From contig NZ_CP117709.1 of assembly GCF_028622875.1 (NCBI RefSeq), forward strand, positions 3,599,001 through 3,663,000: 64,000 bases of DNA, written 5' to 3'. Shown here piece after piece: positions 35,119 through 43,984 of the stretch. The notes under the pieces are model-generated. The model did no database searches, was not told where the DNA came from, and worked only from the letters and a program-made list of their open reading frames with translations. The translations under genes and the position numbers were made by a program. The DNA comes from Streptomyces sp. MMBL 11-1. Lineage in GTDB: Bacteria > Actinomycetota > Actinomycetes > Streptomycetales > Streptomycetaceae. The stretch's first letter is position 1. Each line of letters begins with the position of its first letter.

Positions 35119-35604
35119 GCTGCGTCAGGCCTTCCTCGGGGTGTCCACGCCCCGGGCGGTGTCGGAGGGTCTCCCCACGTCCGGCTCGGAAACCGGGCGC
35201 TCGGGGAAGGGAGTTCCTGACTCGCCCGGCCGGTGGTGGCGGCCGTGCTCACAGTGGCGGGACCGCGCCGGAATCTCACCGGGCTTCCTCCCCTGTCGCC
35301 GTCTGGCGATGGCGGCCTGAACGGACCACCGCCTGCATCCTAAGCGGCGGGGGCGGGATGGGGCAGGGGGCGGGGGTGCGGTGGTGATCACGGGCAGCGG
35401 ATCACGGCGTCGCTCAGCACCTCACGGCCCCCGGACCGCCTGCCTCCGGCCTCCGGCCCCAACGCCGGTCGGCCTCCCGCCCCGCAGACCGGCCCGCCTC
35501 CCCTCCCCTCCCCTCCCCTCCCCCCGGACCGGTCCGCCTCCTGTCCCGCAGGTCACAGGAGCGAGCCCGTCGACGGGACCGGCCCGGTCGGTATGCTCGC
35601 CGCC
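35119..35604. promoter_or_regulatory. divergent cobN/cobG intergenic region
   Basis: 486 bp. The cobN-proximal part is the minus-strand riboswitch. The cobG-proximal half has no second aptamer on the plus strand. It holds a tract of five C-runs (four to six C each) separated by single T (35500-35525), which is a strong G-quadruplex motif on the minus strand, about 80 bp before cobG. Confidence 0.6.
35160..35330 (-). promoter_or_regulatory. cobalamin riboswitch controlling cobN
   Basis: Read on the minus strand, the leader has the hallmark core GGAAGCCCGGTGAGATTCC followed by GCGCGGTCCCGCCACTGTGA, i.e. the B12 box (about 35248-35263) with its preceding conserved GGTGAGA element (about 35271-35290). 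Between the aptamer and the ATG lies a small hairpin, CGGGG/CCCCG, directly upstream of the GAGGAAGG ribosome site, which could mediate translational control. In this riboswitch class, adenosylcobalamin binding shuts expression. Exact aptamer ends are approximate. Confidence 0.92.
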
Positions 35605-37014
35605 ATGCCCGATTCCGCCCCCCCGCCCCTTTCCCCGGGCGGCGCATCCCCCCGCGACGGCGGCGACGCCTGCCCGGGAACGCTGCGGCTGCACCGGGCC
35701 GACGACGGTGCGCTGGCCCGGGTGCGCGTCCCCGGCGGGGTGCTGAGCCCGGACCGGGCGGACGCGCTGCTCGCGGTGGCCGGCCGGTTCGGGGACGGTG
35801 AGCTGCATCTCACCTCGCGGGGCAACGTACAGCTGCGCGGCCTCGACGCGGAGTGCGGCGGCGGGCCGGCCGAACTGCTCGGCGCCGCCGGGCTGCTGCC
35901 GTCCGCCGCGCACGAGCGGGCCCGCAACATCGTGGCCTCGCCGCTCGCCGGACTCGACGGATCGCCCTCCGTCAGCGGCTGGTTGTCCCGGCTGGACGGC
36001 CTGGTGTGCGGCTCGGCCGCCGCCGCCGCGCTCTCCGGCCGCTTCCTCTTCGCCCTGGACTCCGGCCGCGGCGACACGGACGCGCTGGGCGCGGACGTGA
36101 CCCTGATAGCGGAGGGCGGCGACTGCCTGCTGCGGGTCGGGGCCGCCGACGAGGTGTTCCGCCTGCCCGCGGCGGACGGCCCGCGCGCCGCGCTGCTGGC
36201 CGCCGAGACGTTCCTGCTCGCCGCCCGGGCCTCCGGCGCGTGGCGGGTGAAGGACCTGCCCGACGACGTGCGCGCCGCGCTGGTCCGCGCCACCGGGGCG
36301 GCGGCGGGCCCGGCCGTTCACCGCCCCCGTCCGCGTACGGCGAAGGGTCCGGCCCCGGGCCTCGTCACCGCGCCGGACAACGGCACGACCGTGACGGCGA
36401 TCAGCGTCGGCGTACCGCTGGGCCGGCTCGCCCCCGCCCAGTGGCGGCTGCTCACCGATACGGCCCGGCGGTACGGGAACGAGCTGCGGCTCACCCCGTG
36501 GCGCGGGATCGTCCTCCCCGGCCCCTTCGGAGAGACCGGGCAAACCGAACAGACCGAGCAGACCGGGCAGACCGAGCAGACCGAGGAAACCGGGCAGACC
36601 GAGCAGACCAGGGAAACCGGTCAGAACGGTCAGATCGGGCGGAACGGGCGGACAACTCCATCCGAGCACGCCACCGAGGCGCTCGACGCCCTGGCGGCGG
36701 CCGGGCTCATCACCGGCCCGGACTCCCCGTGGACCGGCGTCAGCGCCTGCATCGGCCACCCCGGCTGCGCGAAGTCGCTGTCCGACGTGCGGGCCGAAGC
36801 GGGGGCCGCTGTCGGACCCGTCGGGCGGCTCCCTGTGTACTGGTCCGGGTGCGAACGCCGCTGCGGCCACCCCCACGGGGAGTGGATCGACGTGGTCGTC
36901 ACGCCCGACGGACACCGGATCTCGCACGTACGGGGCGAACACCGTGACCCCCGGCCGGTGGCCGGGAACGACCCGGCGGCACTCGCCGCGGCGGTGGCCG
37001 AGGCCCGCTCCTGA
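35605..37014 (+). CDS. cobG: precorrin-3B synthase CobG
   Basis: 469 residues from ATG 35605 (ATG 35593 also possible; neither has a good ribosome site). CobG is the oxygen-dependent, nitrite/sulfite-reductase-like enzyme that converts precorrin-3A to precorrin-3B, marking the aerobic B12 route. Motifs: [45 protein letters not shown], and the Fe-S/siroheme cysteines in [13 protein letters not shown] and [15 protein letters not shown]. An unusual low-complexity insert rich in Gln-Thr-Glu (about residues 309-348) lies between the second ferredoxin-like half and the cluster motif. It is first in a run with cobH and cobIJ. Confidence 0.95.
   Translation: MPDSAPPPLSPGGASPRDGGDACPGTLRLHRADDGALARVRVPGGVLSPDRADALLAVAGRFGDGELHLTSRGNVQLRGLDAECGGGPAELLGAAGLLPSAAHERARNIVASPLAGLDGSPSVSGWLSRLDGLVCGSAAAAALSGRFLFALDSGRGDTDALGADVTLIAEGGDCLLRVGAADEVFRLPAADGPRAALLAAETFLLAARASGAWRVKDLPDDVRAALVRATGAAAGPAVHRPRPRTAKGPAPGLVTAPDNGTTVTAISVGVPLGRLAPAQWRLLTDTARRYGNELRLTPWRGIVLPGPFGETGQTEQTEQTGQTEQTEETGQTEQTRETGQNGQIGRNGRTTPSEHATEALDALAAAGLITGPDSPWTGVSACIGHPGCAKSLSDVRAEAGAAVGPVGRLPVYWSGCERRCGHPHGEWIDVVVTPDGHRISHVRGEHRDPRPVAGNDPAALAAAVAEARS
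36536..36655 (+). repeat. minisatellite inside cobG
   Basis: Tandem 9-bp units of the form ACCGAGCAG/ACCGGGCAG, with higher-order 18/27-bp period, encode the Gly/Glu-Gln-Thr run. The frame is kept. Copy number probably varies among strains. Confidence 0.75.
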
Positions 37015-37070
37015 GCACGCTCCCCCAGCTTCCCATCCCTCCCCGACCGGCAGAAGAAAGCGACAGCACT

Positions 37071-37700
37071 GTGCACCAGTACGAGAAGGACGGACCGGCG
37101 ATCTACCGCCAGTCCTTCGCCACCATCCGCGCGGAGGCGGATCTGTCCGGGCTGCCCGCCGACGTGAGCCAGGTCGCCGTCCGGATGATCCACGCCTGCG
37201 GCATGGTCGACCTCGTGACTGACCTCGCCTTCTCACCGAACGCCGTGGCCGACGCCCGCGCGGCCCTGCGCTCCGGGGCGCCGATCCTCTGCGACGTGGC
37301 GATGGTGGCCAGCGGCGTCACCCGCAAGCGGCTGCCCGCCGGCAACGACGTGGTGTGCACGCTGTCCGACCCGTCCGTGCCGGAGCTGGCCGCGAAGATG
37401 GGGACCACGCGCAGCGCGGCGGCCCTGGAGCTGTGGCGGGACCGGATGGAGGGGGCGGTGGTCGCGGTCGGCAACGCCCCGACCGCTCTGTTCCGCCTGC
37501 TGGAGATGGTCGAGGAGGGCGCCCCGCGCCCGGCCGCCGTCATCGGCGTCCCGGTCGGCTTCATCGGCGCGGCCGAGTCCAAGGAGGCCCTGGCCGAGCA
37601 CGCTTCGGGCCTGGAGCACCTGATCGTGCGCGGCCGGCGCGGCGGCAGCGCGATAGCGGCGGCGGCGCTCAACGCCATCGCGAGCGAGGAAGAGTTGTGA
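37071..37700 (+). CDS. cobH: precorrin-8X methylmutase CobH
   Basis: 209 residues, GTG start. Moves the C11 methyl of precorrin-8X to C12, giving hydrogenobyrinate. Family features: [20 protein letters not shown] at the N terminus, [13 protein letters not shown] with the catalytic His, [33 protein letters not shown], and [21 protein letters not shown]. Length is normal. It lies 56 bp after cobG, and its stop overlaps the start of cobIJ (GTGA), so the two are translationally coupled. Confidence 0.97.
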   Translation: MHQYEKDGPAIYRQSFATIRAEADLSGLPADVSQVAVRMIHACGMVDLVTDLAFSPNAVADARAALRSGAPILCDVAMVASGVTRKRLPAGNDVVCTLSDPSVPELAAKMGTTRSAAALELWRDRMEGAVVAVGNAPTALFRLLEMVEEGAPRPAAVIGVPVGFIGAAESKEALAEHASGLEHLIVRGRRGGSAIAAAALNAIASEEEL

Positions 37701-39238
37701 CCTCTCCAGTGAACGGGACCAAGAGCGACGGTGCCGGCCCCGGCCGGCTCTACGGCGTCGGGCTCGGCCCCGGCGACCCGAACCTGATGACCCTGCGGGC
37801 CGTCCAGGCCATCGGCGAGGCCGATGTCGTCGCGTACCACAGCGCCCGGCACGGCCGCTCGATCGCCCGGTCCATCGCGGCGGCGCACCTGCGGCCCGAC
37901 CACATCGAGGAGGCCCTGGTCTACCCCGTCACGACGGAGACCACGGACCACCCGGGCGGCTACCGGGGCGCGTTGGAGGAGTTCTACGAGAAGGCCGCGG
38001 CCCGTCTCGCGGCGCATCTGGACGCGGGCCTGACCGTCGCGGTGCTCGCCGAGGGCGACCCGATGTTCTACGGCTCGTACATGCACATGCACAAGCGCCT
38101 GGCCGACCGGTACCCGACCGAGGTCGTCCCGGGCGTGACGTCCGTCAGCGCGGCGGCGGCCCGGCTCGGCACCCCTCTCGTCGAGGGCGAGGAGATCCTC
38201 ACGATCCTGCCCGGCACGCTGCCGGAGGAGGAGCTGACGGCCCGTCTCGCCGCCACGGACACGGCGGTGGTGATGAAGCTGGGGCGTACGTTCCCGGCGG
38301 TGCGCGGGGCGTTCGAGGCGTCGGGGCGGCTGGCGGAGGCGCGGTACGTGGAGCGGGCCACGATGGCCGGGGAGCGCACGGGCGACCTGGCGGACATCGA
38401 CCCGGCGTCCGTCCCGTACTTCTCGGTCGCGGTCCTGCCGAGCCGCGTGGACGCGCCGCGCCCTTCCGGACGGACGGCCGGCGGCGAGGTCGTGGTGGTC
38501 GGCACCGGCCCGGCGGGCCCGCTGTGGCTGACGCCCGAGACGCGCGGGGCACTCGCCGCCGCCGACGACGTGGTCGGCTATACGACCTACCTGGACCGGG
38601 TGCCGGTCCGCCCCGGCCAGGCGCGGCACGGGTCGGACAACAAGGTGGAGTCGGAGCGCGCCGAGTTCGCCCTGGACCTGGCCCGGCGGGGCCACCGCGT
38701 CGCGGTGGTCTCCGGCGGCGACCCCGGGGTCTTCGCGATGGCGACGGCGGTGCTGGAGGTGGCCTCGCAGGAGGCGTACGCGGAGATCCCCGTACGGGTT
38801 CTGCCCGGGGTCACCGCGGCCAACGCGGCGGCGGCCCGCGCGGGTGCGCCGCTGGGCCACGACTACGCCACGCTCTCCCTCTCGGACCGGCTGAAGCCGT
38901 GGGAGGTCATCGCGGAGCGCCTGCGCGCGGCAGCCTCGGCGGACCTGGTGCTGGCCCTGTACAACCCGGGCTCCAAGTCCCGTACGTGGCAGGTCGGCAA
39001 GGCCCGCGACCTGCTCCTGGAGTACCGCTCGCCGGACACCCCGGTGGTGCTGGGCCGTGACGTGGGCGGTCCGGCGGAGAGCGTGCGGACGGTACGGCTG
39101 GCGGACCTGGACCCGGCGGAGGTGGACATGCGGACGCTGCTGATCGTGGGCTCGTCGCAGACCCGGTGGGTGCGAAGGGGCGGCTCCGACGCCGACCGGT
39201 CCATCGTGTGGACGCCCCGCCGCTACCCGGAGGCGTAG
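37697..39238 (+). CDS. cobIJ: CobIJ fusion: precorrin-2 C20- and precorrin-3B C17-methyltransferase
   Basis: 513 residues, GTG start overlapping the cobH stop, with GAGGAAG ahead. Two tetrapyrrole methyltransferase domains are in tandem. Residues 13-255 are CobI-like ([58 protein letters not shown]). About 262-505 is CobJ-like ([69 protein letters not shown]). Both use S-adenosylmethionine; the first methylates C20 and the second C17 with ring contraction. The fusion is common in actinomycetes. It ends 12 bp before the convergent cobK stop. Confidence 0.96.
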   Translation: MTSPVNGTKSDGAGPGRLYGVGLGPGDPNLMTLRAVQAIGEADVVAYHSARHGRSIARSIAAAHLRPDHIEEALVYPVTTETTDHPGGYRGALEEFYEKAAARLAAHLDAGLTVAVLAEGDPMFYGSYMHMHKRLADRYPTEVVPGVTSVSAAAARLGTPLVEGEEILTILPGTLPEEELTARLAATDTAVVMKLGRTFPAVRGAFEASGRLAEARYVERATMAGERTGDLADIDPASVPYFSVAVLPSRVDAPRPSGRTAGGEVVVVGTGPAGPLWLTPETRGALAAADDVVGYTTYLDRVPVRPGQARHGSDNKVESERAEFALDLARRGHRVAVVSGGDPGVFAMATAVLEVASQEAYAEIPVRVLPGVTAANAAAARAGAPLGHDYATLSLSDRLKPWEVIAERLRAAASADLVLALYNPGSKSRTWQVGKARDLLLEYRSPDTPVVLGRDVGGPAESVRTVRLADLDPAEVDMRTLLIVGSSQTRWVRRGGSDADRSIVWTPRRYPEA

Positions 39239-39250
39239 AGACACCGGGTC

Positions 39251-40003
39251 TCAGAGCCGACGCACCCACTCCACGGCCTCGTCGGGCGTACGGGCCACCG
39301 GTACCCCTTCCGGTACCGGTGGCCGCCGGACGACGACGACGGGAATCCCGGCTTCCCGGGCGGCGGTGAGCTTGGGGGCGGTGGCGTCCCCGCCGCTGTC
39401 CTTGGTGACGAGCACATCGACGCGATGACGGCGGAGCAGCTCCCGCTCGCCCCGGAGGTCGAACGGCCCCCGGTCGAGGAGAACCTCCGTCCGGGCCGGG
39501 CAGGGCGGCTCGGGAGCGTCGACGGACCGCACGAGGAACCACAGGTCGTCCAGGCCGGCGAAGGCGGCGAGCCCCATCCGCCCGGTGGTGAGGAAGACCC
39601 GCTCACCGAGTGCGGGCAGCAGCTCGGCGGCCTCGGCGAGCGACCCGACGGCGTGCCAGCGGTCACCGTCCTGGGCGACCCAGCCGGGGCGGCGGAGGGC
39701 GAGGAGGGGAACATGGGCCTGTGCGGCGGCCTCGGCCGCGTTCCGGCTCATGGTCGCGGCGAAGGGGTGGGTGGCATCGACGAGGGCGTCCACACCGTGT
39801 TCACTGATCCAGGCGGCGAGCCCCTCGGGCCCCCCGAACCCGCCGACGCGCACGTCACCGGGCGGCAGCCGGGGAGCGGAGACGCGCCCGGCGAGCGAGG
39901 TGGTGACCCGGACCCCCGGCTCGGAGGCGACCAGGTGCTCGGCCAGTCGGCGCGCCTCGGTCGTACCCCCCAGAACAAGAACACGCACAGGCTGCACAGG
40001 CAT
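39251..40003 (-). CDS. cobK: precorrin-6A reductase CobK
   Basis: 250 residues. NAD(P)H-dependent reductase of the corrin ring (precorrin-6A to 6B). Features: the N-terminal VRVLVLGGTTEARRLAEHL, VDALVDATHPFAATMSRNA, LLALRRPGW, RVFLTTGRMGLAAFA and the C-terminal VLVTKDSGGDATAPKL, with PVVVVRRPPVPEG. It runs against its neighbours: convergent with cobIJ and divergent from cbiD. Only 17 bp separate its start from that of cbiD, so its promoter must overlap cbiD coding sequence. Confidence 0.96.
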   Translation of the reverse strand: MPVQPVRVLVLGGTTEARRLAEHLVASEPGVRVTTSLAGRVSAPRLPPGDVRVGGFGGPEGLAAWISEHGVDALVDATHPFAATMSRNAAEAAAQAHVPLLALRRPGWVAQDGDRWHAVGSLAEAAELLPALGERVFLTTGRMGLAAFAGLDDLWFLVRSVDAPEPPCPARTEVLLDRGPFDLRGERELLRRHRVDVLVTKDSGGDATAPKLTAAREAGIPVVVVRRPPVPEGVPVARTPDEAVEWVRRL

Positions 40004-40020
40004 CGGAACGGACTCTTCTC

Positions 40021-41142
40021 TTGAACGCTGAGGCGCGGGGCGGTCGCAGTGCCCAACTCAAACACACCGGCCTGCGCCCCGGCTGGACGACCGGGGCCTG
40101 TGCGACGGCGGCGACGACGGCCGCGTACACGGCACTGCTGACGGGCGACTTCCCGGACCCGGTGACCATCACCCTGCCGAAGGGGCAGACACCGGCGTTC
40201 GCGCTGGCGGTGGAGGAGCTGACCGCCGGGCCCGGTGGGGCGGTGGCGATGGCCGGAGTGGTGAAGGACGCGGGCGACGACCCGGACGTCACGCACGGGG
40301 CGCTGGTCCGGTCGACCGTACGGAGACTGCCGCCGGGCTCCGGCGTGGTGTTCCGGGCGGGCCCGGGCGTGGGCACGGTCACCCTTCCCGGCCTGCCCCT
40401 GGAGGTCGGCGAGCCCGCGGTGAACCCGGTCCCGCGCCAACTGATGCGCGAGCACGTGGAGCGGGTGGCGGCGGAGCACGGCGGGACGGGGGACGTGGAG
40501 ATCACGGTCTCGGTCGATCACGGCGAGGAGATCGCCCGCTCGACGTGGAACGGACGCCTCGGCATCCTGGGCGGCCTGTCGATCCTGGGCACCACGGGAG
40601 TCGTCGTCCCCTACTCCTGCTCGGCGTGGATCGACTCGATCCGCCGGGGCGTGGACGTGGCGAGGGCGGCGGGGCTGACCCATGTGGCGGGCTGCACGGG
40701 CTCGACGTCGGAGAAGACGGTGGTGGCGGAGTACGGCCTGCCGGACATCGCGCTGCTGGACATGGGGGACTTCGCGGGCGCGGTACTGAAGTACGTACGC
40801 CGTCACCCGGTCGCCCGCCTCACGGTATGCGGCGGCTTCGCCAAGCTCTCCAAGCTGGCGGCGGGCCACCTGGACCTCCACTCGGCCCGCTCCCAGGTCG
40901 ACAAGTCCTTCCTGGCCGACCTGGCCCGGACGGGCGGCGCGAACGAGGAGCTGGCCACCCGCATCGCCACCGCCAACACGGGCCTGGAGGCCCTGCGCCT
41001 CTGCGAGGCGGCGGGGGTCCCGCTGGGAGACCTGGTGGCCGCCCGCGCCCGCGACGAAGCCCTGTCGGTCCTGCGGGGCGCGCCGGTGGAGGTCGACGTG
41101 ATCTGCGTCGACCGGGCGGGGGTGGTGGTGGGGCGGGGGTAG
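40021..41142 (+). CDS. cbiD: cobalt-precorrin-5B (C1)-methyltransferase CbiD-type
   Basis: 373 residues from a TTG start; no ATG or GTG lies close enough to include the conserved LRPGWTTGACATAATTAAY. Other family features: VTITLPKGQ, VVKDAGDDPDVTHGA, GLPLEVGEPAVNPVPRQ, LGGLSILGTTGVVVPYSCSA, THVAGCTGSTSEKT and GGFAKLSKLAAGHLDLHS. CbiD is the C1 methyltransferase of the cobalt-early route; its presence beside oxygen-type cobG indicates that it replaces CobF here, as in several actinobacteria. No ribosome site is visible and the gap to divergent cobK is 17 bp, so translation may be leaderless or rely on an upstream transcript antisense to cobK. Confidence 0.95.
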   Translation: MNAEARGGRSAQLKHTGLRPGWTTGACATAATTAAYTALLTGDFPDPVTITLPKGQTPAFALAVEELTAGPGGAVAMAGVVKDAGDDPDVTHGALVRSTVRRLPPGSGVVFRAGPGVGTVTLPGLPLEVGEPAVNPVPRQLMREHVERVAAEHGGTGDVEITVSVDHGEEIARSTWNGRLGILGGLSILGTTGVVVPYSCSAWIDSIRRGVDVARAAGLTHVAGCTGSTSEKTVVAEYGLPDIALLDMGDFAGAVLKYVRRHPVARLTVCGGFAKLSKLAAGHLDLHSARSQVDKSFLADLARTGGANEELATRIATANTGLEALRLCEAAGVPLGDLVAARARDEALSVLRGAPVEVDVICVDRAGVVVGRG

Positions 41143-41326
41143 GGCGGCGGAGCAACGGGCTCGCACACATCGCACGATCGAACCCACACATCGCACCATC
41201 GAGGACGTGTCAGCCGCACGGTCTACGCTGCACAGAGGCTGTCGCAGCCCGCACGCATCAGGCTGGACGCTGTTTGCTCAGGGCACGTGCGCCACCCGGC
41301 GATCTGCTACCCGATAGGTTCATCCC

Positions 41327-42550
41327 ATGTCCGGCCGTCTTCTGGAACTACATGTCGAGAATTTTCGCAGCCTTCGTGATGTGACGATCCCTCTCGGACC
41401 GCTCACCGTCCTGGTGGGCCCCAACGGTGTGGGCAAGTCGAACGTACTCAAGGTGTTCGACTTCCTTGCCGCGATCATCCGGACCGACCTGCAGCCGGCG
41501 CTCGACGAGCGCGGCGGATTCGACGAAGTAGCCTTCTGGGGTGGCGAGAAACCGCCCACCTCCCTGGCGATTCGCCTCACAGCGGACTGGACCACGCATG
41601 CGAGCGCGAAAGCTCCGGACGAGTATTCGCTGACCATTCGCAGGCGTTCCCTGCCTGGCCGCAGCGGTTCCTACACCTTGTCACGCCAGGAGAGTTTCCG
41701 GTTCAAGCGGACTCAGGGCCGGGGCCGTCGGATCACGATTTCCGGCGATGCGGCCCGCGTCGTGGACGAGAGGGCCGGTCGTGAGTCCGACGGAGGCAAG
41801 TTCGGTATCCAACGGCTGAGCAGCGGCCTGTCCACCCTGCCTCGGCTGGGACGGTCGGACGGTGGGGAGGAAGTGACGAGGGTCGCGGAGCGCCTGTCGT
41901 CCTTCAGGGTCTTCGACGTGGACGTCACTGCCGCTCGACAGCCCACCCGCACCCACTCGATCAATGCCGGCCGTCTGGAGCCGCACGCGAGGAACCTCGC
42001 GGCGTTCCTGATCCAGCTCAGCACCGACGAGGAACGCTGGGGGCATCTGACGCACGATGCCCGCCGCATTCTTCCGCAGCTGGACGCCATCGAGTTCGAG
42101 CAGGTCGGGGGCTTCGCCGATCGCCTCGCGGTGGTGCTTCGCGAACGCGGCCTGCGCCGGCCCACGCCCCTGGCCGACGCCTCATTCGGAACAGTACGGC
42201 TTCTGGGTCTCCTGGCCATGCTCTACGACCCACAGCCCCCCGCCCTCACATGTGTCGAAGAGATCGACCACGGCCTGCACCCCCAAGCCCTCGAACTCAT
42301 TGTGGAACGGATGAGGGAAGCCTCGGCGCGAACGCAGTTCATCGTGGCAACGCACTCCCCCGCACTCGTCGACCGACTGGAGCCTCACGAATTCATCGTG
42401 TGTGACCGGGACGAGGACGGAGCGTCCATCATTCCCGCCCTGACAACGACCGAGATCCAGACGATCGTCGCGGAGACCGGTGACCAGCCACTCGGCGAGC
42501 TGTGGTTCTCCGGCGTGCTGGGGGGCGACCTGACAGAGGACGAGCTGTGA
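41327..42550 (+). CDS. RecF/OLD-like AAA ATPase (AAA_21/AAA_15 type)
   Basis: 407 residues. The N terminus LLELHVENFRSLRDVTIPLGPL and Walker A VGPNGVGKSNVLKVFDFL (Lys near residue 40) are typical of SMC-like ATPases of the RecF/OLD group. Late motifs: the Walker B region TCVEEIDHGLHPQALEL, with Glu-Glu-x-Asp, and the H-loop FIVATHSPALVDRL. There is no fused TOPRIM nuclease at the C terminus, unlike OLD. The next gene, overlapping by the GTGA junction, encodes a small protein that could supply it. ATPase plus separate nuclease-like partner pairs are frequent in phage defence (e.g. PARIS, and AAA/DUF4276 pairs). GC is lower than in the cob genes. Confidence 0.85.
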   Translation: MSGRLLELHVENFRSLRDVTIPLGPLTVLVGPNGVGKSNVLKVFDFLAAIIRTDLQPALDERGGFDEVAFWGGEKPPTSLAIRLTADWTTHASAKAPDEYSLTIRRRSLPGRSGSYTLSRQESFRFKRTQGRGRRITISGDAARVVDERAGRESDGGKFGIQRLSSGLSTLPRLGRSDGGEEVTRVAERLSSFRVFDVDVTAARQPTRTHSINAGRLEPHARNLAAFLIQLSTDEERWGHLTHDARRILPQLDAIEFEQVGGFADRLAVVLRERGLRRPTPLADASFGTVRLLGLLAMLYDPQPPALTCVEEIDHGLHPQALELIVERMREASARTQFIVATHSPALVDRLEPHEFIVCDRDEDGASIIPALTTTEIQTIVAETGDQPLGELWFSGVLGGDLTEDEL

Positions 42551-43221
42551 GTCGCAGGCGGATATCGAAGCCGTCCGTCCGGGGCATCGTCGTGCTTGCG
42601 GGCGAGAGCGCGAACGACCGCCGTATGCTCGCCGCGTTCATCAAGGCAGCCCATCCGGCCCTTGCCGCCGCCGTCACCCTCACCGAGATCACCGACCCCG
42701 TACGCCTGCGGAAGAAGTCGGGCGCTGAACTGGCCACAGCAGCGAACACCCTGGTCAGCAAGGCGCGCGGCAAGGCCCGCTTGAAAGCCGGCGAGTTCGT
42801 CGGGATCGCCGTTCACGAAGACATGGATGCCTGCCCCGGCCCTGCTTACGACGCCGCGCGCAAGTCGGTCTCGGCCGCGCTGGGCAAGGCGGCCGGCGAC
42901 TCCTCATCCGTGTACGCGCTGGCCGCCGCCGAGTCCGAAGCCTGGCTCCTCCTCTTTCCCGAGGCGTTCACGCTTCACCGGGCTTCCTGGAAGATTCCGA
43001 CGGCGTGGAAGGGCAAGGACAGCGGGCGTCGCCAGAATCCGAAAGAAGACCTCGAAGGTCTTCTCACGAGCCCTCGCTTCAGGGAGAGCGACGGGCCGGA
43101 GATCGTGTCCGCAGCGCTGGCACAAGGATTGCTCACCGAGCCCAAGGGGACGAATCGCTCCTACCAGGAGTTCATCGCGGACGTCAGCGACTGGAAGATC
43201 CCCCGTCCGCCCGGTCGCTGA
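42547..43221 (+). CDS. partner of the AAA ATPase, possible TOPRIM/DUF4276-like
   Basis: 224 residues, GTG start overlapping the ATPase stop, with GAGG seven bases ahead. RGIVVLAGESANDRRMLAAF opens with a strand followed by Gly-Glu, and FVGIAVHEDMDACPGPAYDA has the Asp-x-Asp arrangement; together these resemble the Glu and DxD metal sites of TOPRIM folds as in DUF4276/RloB-like proteins. AAAESEAWLLLFPEAF in the middle is also seen in such families (a conserved Glu-Ala-Trp-Leu). The C terminus is short and basic. I would call it a candidate nuclease or ligand-processing subunit coupled to the ATPase. Confidence in the fold is moderate. Confidence 0.62.
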   Translation: MSRRRISKPSVRGIVVLAGESANDRRMLAAFIKAAHPALAAAVTLTEITDPVRLRKKSGAELATAANTLVSKARGKARLKAGEFVGIAVHEDMDACPGPAYDAARKSVSAALGKAAGDSSSVYALAAAESEAWLLLFPEAFTLHRASWKIPTAWKGKDSGRRQNPKEDLEGLLTSPRFRESDGPEIVSAALAQGLLTEPKGTNRSYQEFIADVSDWKIPRPPGR

Positions 43222-43358
43222 CGTTGCCCTGTCCCGGGAGCGCTCCGTCCGGCCTGCCTCTCCGTCGGCCTTCTCGCCGCACGCGTACCGTCAGGGCAGG
43301 CCCTCGGCCAAGCACGGACACGGACCGGACCTGACGCCGAACACCGAAACCGGTCGGT

Positions 43359-43724
43359 TCAGGGCTGGCTCTTCTCGATGGCGTCAAAGATGTCGGCATC
43401 GGTCTCCTGCTGCCAGACCGGAAGGTCGGGCCAGTCCGCGACGTAGCCCGGCTTGGGATCATCGAAGTGCTTGAACATCTGGGCCGTCCAGCACAGCGCG
43501 ACGAAGCGACCACGCTGTTCACGCGAAAGCCGGGAAACATGCCCGCCGCTGATCTCGACGAACTGGCGCACCTGCTCGTACACAGCCCCGGCCTCCTCGC
43601 GTTCCCACTGCGGGGTGCCCTCCCACGGGGTGACGTAACCGGCCTTCGGCTCACCAGGGAAATGGCGACGCACTCCCGCGATCCAGGCTTCCCGGAACAG
43701 TCGTGCACCCTCGGTCTGCGGCAT
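43359..43724 (-). CDS. small protein with an internal duplication, unknown function
   Basis: 121 residues from ATG 43724, preceded by AGAGGGA (a start six codons earlier lacks this). Two copies of the same unit are visible: PKAGYVTPWEGTPQWE followed by EEAGAVYEQVRQFVE, and PKPGYVADWPDLPVWQ followed by ETDADIFDAIEK. Each is about 30 residues, Trp/Tyr-rich then helical. Intracellular, no signal or TM. It is last in a three-gene minus-strand unit with the HTH protein and an 81-residue protein. Confidence 0.65.
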   Translation of the reverse strand: MPQTEGARLFREAWIAGVRRHFPGEPKAGYVTPWEGTPQWEREEAGAVYEQVRQFVEISGGHVSRLSREQRGRFVALCWTAQMFKHFDDPKPGYVADWPDLPVWQQETDADIFDAIEKSQP

Positions 43725-43738
43725 GCCATTCCCTCTCG

Positions 43739-43984
43739 TCACGGTGTACCCGGCGCGGCGATGTCCGCCCCCCGCTCCGCCACACGGAGGTCACGGCTCA
43801 GGGGACCGAACTCGCCGTACAGCTTTCGGAGTCTACGGACGATGTATCCGGATCCGGAGGACCGCGCACGGGCAACGACCTCCTTGATCGCAGGCCCCCG
43901 CAGGCCGTCCGCACTCCGCCCGAATGCGTGATCCGCCCACGGGTTCCCGCCGGTTACGGCCCACTCGGTTGCGGCAGAGCCCAC
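43739..43984 (-). CDS. 81-residue hypothetical protein coupled to the HTH gene
   Basis: A GTG at 43984 shares its first base with the last base of the upstream TAG (TAGTG), and the frame ends 14 bp before the next start. The sequence is protein-like: NPWADHAFGRSADGLRGPAI, then the basic helix GYIVRRLRKLYGEFGPLSRD. No family recognised. Position and tight spacing are the main arguments for it being real. There is no strong ribosome site, so translation would depend on re-initiation after the HTH gene. Confidence 0.5.
   Translation of the reverse strand: MGSAATEWAVTGGNPWADHAFGRSADGLRGPAIKEVVARARSSGSGYIVRRLRKLYGEFGPLSRDLRVAERGADIAAPGTP

Noticed and set aside
32773..35220. 815-codon plus-strand frame
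   Set aside because: Antisense to cobN, which is unmistakable.
35400..35604. possible second cobalamin riboswitch ahead of cobG
   Set aside because: A GTCCCGCAGGTCACAGG-like string recalls a B12 box, but the upstream GGTGAGA core and paired stems are missing on the plus strand.
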